From Amycolatopsis granulosa (GTDB taxonomy: Bacteria > Actinomycetota > Actinomycetes > Mycobacteriales > Pseudonocardiaceae), in contig NZ_JAANOV010000001.1 of assembly GCF_011758745.1 (NCBI RefSeq), positions 620,001-684,000 of the forward strand: DNA of 64,000 nt, in the 5' to 3' direction. Below the pieces are notes generated by a model that saw only the letters and a list, made by a program, of their open reading frames with translations, had not been told where the DNA came from and made no database searches. Both the position numbers and the translations under genes were made by a program. Numbering within the stretch: the first letter of the stretch is position 1; every line of letters begins with the position of its first letter. This document shows, piece by piece, positions 35,743-42,952 of the stretch.

Positions 35743-38562
35743 TTAGATCCTTTTCGCGCTGAGTCCGCGTCGTGGCTGGTAGGCGAGGTCGAACTGCACG
35801 TTCCCTGCTCGCACCAGCGCGCGCCGGGTCTGGTCCAGGACCAGCACGAGCTGGCCGGCCAGCAGCGGCGACCGGTCGAAGCTGGTGAAACGATGTGCTT
35901 CGAGGTCGGTGATCACGGCGTCGGCGACCCCGGGGTGCGACATGGCCAGTGGGAGTCGCAGGCTGCATCCGGCGATGATTCTCGCCAGCCAGGATGGAAC
36001 CCGGTCGTCAAGCGGTACTTGGCATGATGCCCCGGTGGCGATCCAGTCCGGGGTGAGCAGGCCGCCGTGTTCGTCGCGCTGCACGACCAGAACCTCGATC
36101 GACTCGGCTCCGTCGCGGACTTGTGCTGCTCCTCGTGGGCCGTCCGCGTCGCCGACACCCGCCTGCAGCCACCCGACCAAGGTCCCGGGGCCTGTCGTCG
36201 AGCCCAAGAGGAAGACTTCCGCTTTCGCTGCTCGTCGCTCTGCGTCTTGCTCGGCCCGTTTGGCGGCTGCGTCGATGGCGTCCTGCCAGGATGCGGGTCC
36301 AAGGTTGTCGCTTCCGTAGGCGTGCTGGACGAGCGGATCGATGTCGGTGGGCAGTTCGACGGCCTGGAGGTCGTGCAGCAGTGCCGCGGCCCGCAGAAGC
36401 GGGTGCTCCGCATAGACGCGCCGTGCGCCGGCTACTGCCCGCACGGGCGCGCTGGTCCAGTCCTCGACGCCAGTGAGCGCGCAGCGCGGCGCTACCAGGG
36501 GGGCGGGGCGCGTGCGCTGGTGGCGGTGCAGTCGGCCCAGGCGTTGCAGGACAAGGTCAACTGGGGCGAGGTCGGTGACCAGCAGGTCGAAGTCGACGTC
36601 CAGCGATTGCTCCAGTACCTGCGAGGCCACGACCACGTGCCGGTGGGGGCGCTGGGCGCCGTCTCGGCCGAACCGGCGCACGAGGCCCTCATCGAGTTCG
36701 GCCCGGTCACAGCCCAAGAAGTGTGCATGGTTCACCGTGATCGCATCTTCGCCGAACTCGGCCACGAGCCGGTCAGCGGTCTCCTGTACCCGGGCCACGG
36801 TGTTGCGGATGACCGCCGCGCACCCGCCGTCGGCTAAGTGCCGCCTCAGATACGTCGCCAGTGCGTCCAGGTCGTCCGGCAGGCGATCCAGGGCGACCCT
36901 AACCGGGGATTCGGACGAGGGCACCACCACGGCCGGGCTCTGCGCGGAGGAAACCATCGGGTACCCCACCTCCGCGGGAACTGATGCATCCTCATCGCGG
37001 CCGGTACGGCCGTGGTGATAGGCGTTGAGCAAATCCCGGCGCCGCTCGGCCGGCAACGTCGCGGACAGCAACACCACCGGCACTTGATATGCTCCCAGCC
37101 ACTGCAACACCCGGCGCAGATACACCGACATGTACACGTCATAGGCGTGTACCTCGTCAATCACGACGACCTTGCCCGCCAAGGCCAGATGCCGCAGCAT
37201 CACGTGCCGGCACTTCAGCGCCGCCACCAAGATCTGATCGATCGTGCCGACCACGAACGGCGCCAGCGGCCCCTTCTTACTGCCGCGCATCCACTGATGC
37301 ACGGCCACCGCGTCGTCCTCGTCCGCCCCAACACACGCGAAGTCGCCTCGGGAGAGCAGGCCCGTGTACTCGTCGTTCAACGCGGCCTTGCCGTGCGCCA
37401 AGTGCACCGCCGCACCGCCCACGCTGCCCGGCAGTGCCTGCAACCAATCCAGCACGCGGGAGAACATCGCGTTGGTGGTGGCCTGGGTCGGTAGCGCCAC
37501 AAAGACCCCGTCCGCCCCAGACCCGCGAGCGAGAACCTCTGCCGCGATCAGTGCGGCTTCGGTCTTACCGACACCCATCGGCGCCTCTGCCACCACGATG
37601 CCCCCGCCCGCCTGCGCGCGGGCCATCTCCACGACCGCGGCCTGCGCCGGTCGTGCCACATCGATATGCGGGAACCGAGACGCGAACTCCGCGTCCAGAT
37701 CAGGACCGACCGCAGAAGGCGTCCAGCGGGGCGGCAACGCCAATTCAGCCCACGCGTGCGCCACACGAGCCTCCAGCATCTCCTCCGGCCAAACGGGCCC
37801 AGGCGCATTCGCGGTGTCCATTGGCCACAACGGGAACAACTCGGCGTTCGAAGCGATCCAATCGGCCATGATCACGATCCCGGTCAGAAGTACCATCGCC
37901 GGCCGCCCTAAACGCACTCCCGCCAGTGACGCCAGCCGCTCGTGCCCGCCGACACGACCGGTCACGAACTCCAACAGCTGTGTGCGCGCCACGTCCCACA
38001 CACCCGTGCCGGTCAAATGCGGGACCTGTCGTAGCGCGGCGACCTGCGACTGCTCCGGAGCGACACCATGATGACTAGCCACCACGGAAGCCAACTGCGC
38101 TGCCAACCCCGCCCGCTCAAACCCCGCCTCGCGACTAAGCCAAGTACGAACCGCACCGAAACCAACCAACGAATGAGTCGTGCGAGATCGCTGCGGATCA
38201 GCTTTCAACAGCGGAGATGCCGATAGGCCCGCATCCTGCATCCTGTCCGCGAGGAAATCGACCTGTACCGCGAATGCTGGTGACAACTTGCCAATATCAT
38301 GGACGCCCGCCAGCCAGCACGCCAGAAAGCGAACATCAGCACTTCCTCCCGGCAGGTCCTTTCCGATCAGATCCAAAGCTTGACGAGAAACCCACCGGTC
38401 AACCAATAACCCGGCGACCGTCGCGCTGTCCATCAAATGCAGCCATAACGGCAGCCAACCCGTCAGCTCGCCACGATCATTGGTAACCGACTTTGCCCAA
38501 GAGGACAGCCATGCCGCCTTACCGATTGCATCGGCAGTTAAACCTCGCACCACATGGGCCAT
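35743..38562 (-). CDS. cas3: CRISPR nuclease-helicase Cas3
   Basis: 939 residues if started at ATG 38562; an ATG at 38622 is in frame but that 20-residue extension looks non-coding. The HD nuclease comes first: GVHDIGKLSPAF near residue 86, THSLVG, VASHHG and ADWIASN. Then a superfamily 2 helicase: Walker A APMGVGKTEAAL near 329, DEVH box VVIDEVHAYD near 468, motif III LLSATLP, and motifs V-VI ASQVLEQSLDVDFDLLVTD...QRLGRLHRH. It unwinds and shreds target DNA after recruitment by Cascade. First cas gene on the strand; its upstream region borders array 2. Confidence 0.96.
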   Translation of the reverse strand: MAHVVRGLTADAIGKAAWLSSWAKSVTNDRGELTGWLPLWLHLMDSATVAGLLVDRWVSRQALDLIGKDLPGGSADVRFLACWLAGVHDIGKLSPAFAVQVDFLADRMQDAGLSASPLLKADPQRSRTTHSLVGFGAVRTWLSREAGFERAGLAAQLASVVASHHGVAPEQSQVAALRQVPHLTGTGVWDVARTQLLEFVTGRVGGHERLASLAGVRLGRPAMVLLTGIVIMADWIASNAELFPLWPMDTANAPGPVWPEEMLEARVAHAWAELALPPRWTPSAVGPDLDAEFASRFPHIDVARPAQAAVVEMARAQAGGGIVVAEAPMGVGKTEAALIAAEVLARGSGADGVFVALPTQATTNAMFSRVLDWLQALPGSVGGAAVHLAHGKAALNDEYTGLLSRGDFACVGADEDDAVAVHQWMRGSKKGPLAPFVVGTIDQILVAALKCRHVMLRHLALAGKVVVIDEVHAYDVYMSVYLRRVLQWLGAYQVPVVLLSATLPAERRRDLLNAYHHGRTGRDEDASVPAEVGYPMVSSAQSPAVVVPSSESPVRVALDRLPDDLDALATYLRRHLADGGCAAVIRNTVARVQETADRLVAEFGEDAITVNHAHFLGCDRAELDEGLVRRFGRDGAQRPHRHVVVASQVLEQSLDVDFDLLVTDLAPVDLVLQRLGRLHRHQRTRPAPLVAPRCALTGVEDWTSAPVRAVAGARRVYAEHPLLRAAALLHDLQAVELPTDIDPLVQHAYGSDNLGPASWQDAIDAAAKRAEQDAERRAAKAEVFLLGSTTGPGTLVGWLQAGVGDADGPRGAAQVRDGAESIEVLVVQRDEHGGLLTPDWIATGASCQVPLDDRVPSWLARIIAGCSLRLPLAMSHPGVADAVITDLEAHRFTSFDRSPLLAGQLVLVLDQTRRALVRAGNVQFDLAYQPRRGLSAKRI

Positions 38563-38810
38563 GATCGCGGATACCGCGCAAACCGTTACTCCGCGCCCGG
38601 GCGGGATCTCCTTTATCGACACTACGAACGAACTCCGCTATGCCTGCGAGTACCGGCGACCCTAGAACACCAAGCGCAACAGCCGCCCTACGAGGTCCAC
38701 CTGCTCGCTAGAAGAGGACAGGCGCCGCAACCGTCCTGATCAGCTCACCCGGACGACGGCGAATGCCACAGTAACGCCGTTTCAGTTGATGAGTATGCTG
38801 GTCAGGTAGG
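38563..38810. promoter_or_regulatory. Region between cas3 and array 2: leader of array 2 and cas3 promoter region
   Basis: About 250 bases lie between the cas3 start and the first repeat of array 2. The part next to the array (about 38740-38810, with GTTTCAGTTGATGAGTATGC) is less GC-rich than the surroundings and borders the intact repeats, as a leader should. Cas3 is read leftward and the array rightward, so this region probably holds divergent promoters for both. No hexamers can be assigned confidently. Confidence 0.5.
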
Positions 38811-39509
38811 GTGATCCCCGCGCGAGCGGGGGTGGTCCCGGGTGGAACGGGCATGTCGAAGACGAAGCTCTGTGATCCCCGCGCGAGCGGGGGTGGTCCC
38901 AGGTCAACCCTCACCTTGTAGCCAAGATCGCGGTGATCCCCGCGCGAGCGGGGGTGGTCCCACCTGCCGGATCGCGGGCAGCAGCTGCTGGAAGTGATCC
39001 CCGCGCGAGCGGGGGTGGTCCCGTGCCGCCCCCCTTGAGCACGATGCCGATCGTGTGATCCCCGCGCGAGCGGGGGTGGTCCCCGGCTGCCCAGTCGTTC
39101 ACGTCTCGGCCCTTTGTGATCCCCGCGCGAGCGGGGGTGGTCCCAGCAGGCCGGGCTTCGGGTCGGTTGAGCTGTAGTGATCCCCGCGCGAGCGGGGGTG
39201 GTCCCGGGATCGGCAACTTCGCCGGCGCGATCCGGGAGTGATCCCCGCGCGAGCGGGGGTGGTCCCCCGCCGACGATGCTGGCGTCAGCCCGCTGGGTGT
39301 GATCCCGCGCGAGCGGGGGTGGTCCCGGGCTCATCGTGCAACTCGCTGTGTCGAGGCTGTGATCCCCGCGCGAGCGGGGGTGGTCCCTCGTAGAGGTCAG
39401 GCGGGATCGCGAGGCCGAGGTGATCCCCGGGCGAGCGGGGGTGGTGTCGTACGATTTCGGAAGGTCGTTCGATATTCGCCGTGATCCCCGCCCGAGCGGG
39501 GATCATTCC
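38811..39509 (+). CRISPR. Type I-E CRISPR array 2: 12 repeats, 11 spacers
   Basis: 29-base repeats in the plus direction: GTGATCCCCGCGCGAGCGGG then GGTGGTCCC, period 61, spacers 32 bases. Repeat starts: 38811, 38872, 38933, 38994, 39055, 39116, 39177, 39238, 39299 (one C short), 39359, 39420, 39481. The last two are mutated, so the leader is on the left beside cas3 and the trailer on the right. The repeat differs from array 1 at the 5' end (GTGAT versus GTCTT), in the loop and in the 5' handle, though the stem CCCCGC/GCGGGG is the same. The spacer at 39145-39176 nearly matches one in array 1. Confidence 0.97.
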
Positions 39510-39541
39510 AACGTTCGGCGCGACTCAGCTCACAGTCGCAG

Positions 39542-39627
39542 GTGTCCCCTTGTAGGCGGGATAGTCCGACGCGAGCCAGAAACCTGTCCGGCACCTCGTC
39601 GTGCTCCCATCGAGCGGGGAGAGTTTC
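39542..39627 (+). repeat. Two decayed repeats trailing array 2
   Basis: At the expected 61-base step after the last accepted repeat, 39542-39568 reads GTGTCCCC then TTGTAGGCGGGATAGTCC, and at 39601-39627 GTGCTCCCATCGAGCGGGG then AGAGTTTC. Both keep the GTG-x-TCCC start and the GCGGG stem half but have lost the rest, so they are the oldest units of the array. Spacers between them are no longer bounded by functional repeats. Confidence 0.6.
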
Positions 39628-40033
39628 TGCGTAATACGTTCCCCGTATTTCCGCTTCCGGTGCTGCCTGCGCGAACAGAAGTGATGTCTTAAGCAATTGA
39701 CCTAGGGCTTTTTCGTTCTCCATTCAAAGAATCGCGAAGAAGAGGTCCAGCGACCTGCCGGCAACGAGCCGGTGTCGGCTAACCCTAACCAACAAACACT
39801 CCATTTTCCGGTAGTTGTCCACGGTAGCAGCCAGTCCGCCAGGCCACGCGAGCGACGACTTCTCATTCCGCAAACCCTTCCGACACTCCATCCCCATCGG
39901 CGCCCGTACCTCAAGGACAAGCGACAGCTCAGCCCCAGGTTCCCGCGCGATTCCGCCTCAGCACGCCACCAGTTCGGCACGACCCGTATCCATTCGGACG
40001 GGGCCGCGCAGGATACTTGGTCTCCATGAAGCC
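39628..40033. other. Gene-free stretch between array 2 and the recombinase
   Basis: About 400 bases with no frame that has convincing codon usage. It contains ordinary GC-rich sequence with no repeats or hairpins I can support. The short minus-strand frame starting near 39723 crosses the decayed CRISPR repeats and is judged non-coding. Confidence 0.4.
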
Positions 40034-41653
40034 CTATGCTCTATGGCAACTCAAACTGTTTCCGCTGGTAGAGCGCGTGTGCGTAGTGGCCGTTACGCCC
40101 CTCGGACACGTTCCATAACCCCAACCGTGCGGGTCGAGATTCGTCTCGACCCGCACAGTTCGTTTACCGGGGTGGTAGACCATCTGCAGGCCGAGCTGCT
40201 GGTAGACCGCTGCCTTGTCTTCGGGAGCGGCGTGGATCAGGGTGCGCCGGATGTCACCCAGCCCGTCGATCAAGCACTGGATCTCGTCCTTGCTCAGCCG
40301 CTGCGGCCGAGCAGCCGGCCGCGCCTTGGCGAGCGCTTCGGCGCGGCGGGCTTGGGTCTCGGCCATCCACCGAGTGACCAGTTGGGGGTCGGCCCCCGCT
40401 TCCAACGCGGCTCGGTGACGCCGGAGCGCCTGGTCGCACTCCTCGACGACCCGCATAGCCGCCACAGCGGCGGGTTCGCCATCGTCCTCGGCCTGGGCTT
40501 CGTACAACGTGTCGACCGTGTCTTTGAGCCGGTGCGGCGCGAAGGACTTCGCGAGCCACGCGTCCAGTGGCCGGAGGAGGTCACGCTCGGCGAGATAGAC
40601 GTTGCGCGGATGCTCCACCTTGTTCGCCAAACCGTACTCCGCGGGAAACCGGCACCGGTAGAACAACACTTCCCAGCTTTGCTGCCCCTGCATCCGCCGA
40701 CCGCATAGACCACAGCGAACCAACCCGCGCAACACATACCGGTGGCGGGTGCGTTGCCGCTCCCGCGTCGTTCGACCCGCTCCCCTGGCCCCCAGAACCT
40801 GCTGCGCCCGCTCGAACGTCTCCCCATCGATCAGCGCCTCATGCACAAGGTCATCCGACAAGATCCACTTGTCCCTCGCGTTCCACCGCATCCGCGTCTC
40901 ATGACCCAACGCAACGTCCTCGACATCGATCAAGACCTCGTCCTTGCGCTGCTTGTTCCACACCTGACGACCGGTATAGCGCGGATTCGACAGAATCACC
41001 CGCACCGCACCCTTCGACCACGCGATGCCAGACCGATGCCGATTGCGTGCGGGGTCGTGGGCCGACGGCGAAGGCACATCGTCGCGCGTCAAGCCCTCCG
41101 CGATCGCGAACATCCCCCGCCCACCGAGGTACTCGCGATAGATCCGCTGCACCACCGGAGCCGTTACCGGGTCCGGCTCCAGTCGGCGCAGCCGCTTACC
41201 CTCAGCGGCCTTCGCTGGGTTTGGGTGCGGCCCGGCGTCCGCCAACCGGTACCCGTATGGCGGGCGGCCCCCCAGGAAACGGCCTTCGACGCTGGCCTGC
41301 GCTGCCATCGCCGACCGCACCCGAATCTTGATGCGGTTGCGCTCCCCCTTGCTCATCCCACCGAACACCGACATCACGAGATCGTGCGCCTCGGATTCGG
41401 GATCAACGGCGCCGCCGACCTCCGGCACCCACAGCTCGACGCCGTAGTGAACTAAGACCGGGAAGGTTAGTCCGTACTGGTTGCCATAGAACGCGCGTTG
41501 CGGCTCGCCGATCACCACCGCATCGAAATCCCGGCCCGGATCGCGCATAGCCACCAGCAGGCGTGCCGCCTCAGGCCGGCGCTTCCACGGAATCGACCGC
41601 GACTGCCCGATATCGAAGAACTCCACCACAAGCTTCCCGTGCCGGTCGATCAA
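40034..41653 (-). pseudogene. Large serine recombinase lacking its catalytic start
   Basis: 539 codons remain. The frame opens abruptly at ALIDRHGKLVVEFFDIGQSRSIPWKRRPEAARLL: the usual first 30 or so residues with the YVRVST catalytic serine motif are missing. The rest is intact: GEPQRAFYGNQYGLTFPV, GGMSKGERNRIKIRVRSAMAAQ, GRFLGGRPPYGYRLADAGPHPNP, the recombinase domain (GIAWSKGAVRVILSNPRYTGRQVWNKQRKDEVL) and a zinc ribbon (LVRCGLCGRR...FYRCRF). Without the serine it cannot cut DNA. The truncation point coincides with the 3' end of the small gene 41650-41949, so that boundary is a recombination joint. Confidence 0.85.
40098..40955. repeat. Direct repeat, left copy (recombinase 3' half)
   Basis: An 858-base stretch nearly identical to 52258-53114, covering the C-terminal half of the recombinase gene. 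Left border: CTCGGACACGTTCCATAACC shared by both copies, with different sequence to the left. Right border: both share CCTTGCGCTGCTTG and then diverge. Both copies lie in the same orientation, so recombination between them would loop out the toxin island (about 12.2 kb). Confidence 0.9.
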
Positions 41654-41949
41654 CGCCTGCGCAGAGCCCGCTTCTCCTCCGCGAATTCGTGTGGATTGTC
41701 CTGCGATATGTCGTACAGGGCGGTGTCGATGTCATAGATGGCGCGCCTGCCGGCCAGTGGATCGCGCGCCTCGAACGCCAACCCGAGCCAGCTCCGGGGC
41801 TCGACGACCACGGTGGCCTGCGACGTCGATCCCCCGAGCTGCCACTTCGACCAGCTGTCGGCCTCTTCGGTGACCACCACCGTCCACGTGGTCGTCACCT
41901 GGAGCTCGCGGAGGAGCTCAAGGAGCCGATCGCCCACTCCGCATGTCAC
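41650..41949 (-). CDS. Small protein, possible orphan immunity gene
   Basis: 99 residues from GTG 41949 with AAGGGGG eight bases upstream; the ribosome site overlaps the 3' end of the previous gene. Sequence: VGDRLLELLRELQVTTTWTVV, then EADSWSKWQLGGSTSQATVVV, PRSWLGLAFEARDPLAGRRAIYDIDTALYDISQ and an acidic-basic tail. It is an acidic, mixed alpha-beta protein like many immunity proteins, but I recognise no family. Its last codons overlap the truncated recombinase (TGA at 41650 next to TTGA). Confidence 0.6.
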   Translation of the reverse strand: MTCGVGDRLLELLRELQVTTTWTVVVTEEADSWSKWQLGGSTSQATVVVEPRSWLGLAFEARDPLAGRRAIYDIDTALYDISQDNPHEFAEEKRALRRR

Positions 41950-41953
41950 GTAC

Positions 41954-42265
41954 TCACCCCCTTGTAATAGCCATCCGGATCGGATAGCCAAAAAAGGATA
42001 ATCGAAATCCGTGACAGGCGAATGAAATCGCTGACTCGAACCGGAACATCCCCGGAAACCCATCGGTACACACCGTCGCGATGACGCCGCTCCCTCGCAG
42101 CAGGACAAGGTGCCAGAGCATAGGCATGGGTCTAGATTTGTTCGACACGAAGCGGGCAGCCACCACGTGAGCCTGGTTCCTCAGGTCGAGGTTACCGGCA
42201 TCATCAAAATCGAAGTCGATGTGGCCTGGTCTGCACTCAAGTTCTGCGAGCCCAGTGAACTTCAC
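41954..42265 (-). CDS. Small protein, possible orphan immunity gene
   Basis: 103 residues; start taken as the GTG at 42265 because AGGAG lies eight bases before it (a GTG at 42271 is too close). Acidic N-terminus (GLAELECRPGHIDFDFDDAGNLDLRNQ) then a hydrophobic core (MLWHLVLLRGSGVIATVCTD). No known family. The base composition is clearly poorer in G and C than the neighbourhood, like the toxin tip and immunity gene to the right. Its stop lies four bases before the GTG of 41650-41949, so the two are one unit downstream of the RHS toxin. Confidence 0.6.
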   Translation of the reverse strand: MKFTGLAELECRPGHIDFDFDDAGNLDLRNQAHVVAARFVSNKSRPMPMLWHLVLLRGSGVIATVCTDGFPGMFRFESAISFACHGFRLSFFGYPIRMAITRG

Positions 42266-42484
42266 TACCACAACTCCTACCGCCTCCGCAGATGACCGTA
42301 CACCCTGGCAATATCCCTCCAGCCTATGCTCGATACTGGCCCGTTACTCCCTCTACCGCCATTCGGATTCCTCGGATTTTTGCCCTGAGTATATTTATGC
42401 GGGGTCGGAATACGACGGCCAGTGGTTTTCTCATGGTGAGCCTCACGATGCCCAAAAGGGCCCCCGCCAGGTTGGCAAAAACAT

Positions 42485-42952
42485 TCACTGCGATTCGACA
42501 ACCCAACCGAGCGCGAACCCGATTTCCTGAATTGCGGGCTGAACGCGAAAGGCAAGCATATCCCGTGAGGCAGCAATGTGCAAGAACGAGCCATCACTTC
42601 CAGGCATCCAGGCCATCTTCAACTGGTCCGCCGAGAAGAATAGCAAGACAACATCTCCCAGCCACCAATCCAGATCGTCAACCGCTCCAACGAAATCAGC
42701 TGAACCTTCCTTGACCACACTTCTTCCTCGCTTCCCCGCAGTCAGCGTTTGATGGGTGCAATTTGGCGCTGCCGCCGTCATTATAAACTGCATCACCCGC
42801 CGCTTTTCATCGGGATTTGCAGCCTTCGGCCACTGCAATGTAATTGAATCGAATACGGTTGCTCGAAGTGTTTCCTTAGCAAAGGGTGGCACAAGCCCGG
42901 CGAATTCGCCAGGATTGTCGCGGAAGATAATCAGCAACATCTCACCGCTCAT
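42485..42952 (-). CDS. Probable immunity protein for the RHS toxin
   Basis: 155 residues. The start ATG 42952 overlaps the stop of the RHS gene (ATGA) and has TTTGGAG six bases upstream, inside the toxin coding sequence. The protein has LLIIFRDNPGEFAGLVPPFAKETL, a Trp-rich middle (VDDLDWWLGDVVLLFFSADQLKMAW) and no signal peptide, so it is cytoplasmic. Low GC and placement directly after the toxin tip are the usual signs of a cognate immunity gene, which neutralises the toxin in sibling cells. I recognise no named family. Confidence 0.75.
   Translation of the reverse strand: MSGEMLLIIFRDNPGEFAGLVPPFAKETLRATVFDSITLQWPKAANPDEKRRVMQFIMTAAAPNCTHQTLTAGKRGRSVVKEGSADFVGAVDDLDWWLGDVVLLFFSADQLKMAWMPGSDGSFLHIAASRDMLAFRVQPAIQEIGFALGWVVESQ

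Noticed and set aside
38708-39506. Frames with repeated ARAGIT or PPPLARGS peptides
   Set aside because: Same artefact from array 2.
39397-39723. 108-residue minus-strand frame starting MENEKALGQLL
   Set aside because: It crosses decayed CRISPR repeats, has no ribosome site, and its third-base composition is unlike local genes.
40020-40110. Possible tRNA at the end of the recombinase
   Set aside because: CTCGGACAC looks like a tRNA 3' acceptor end, but no matching 5' acceptor, anticodon or T arm can be folded; only kept as a possible attachment core.
42324-42506. 60-residue minus-strand frame behind the immunity gene
   Set aside because: Overlaps the immunity gene end, no ribosome site, no clear domain; left unassigned.
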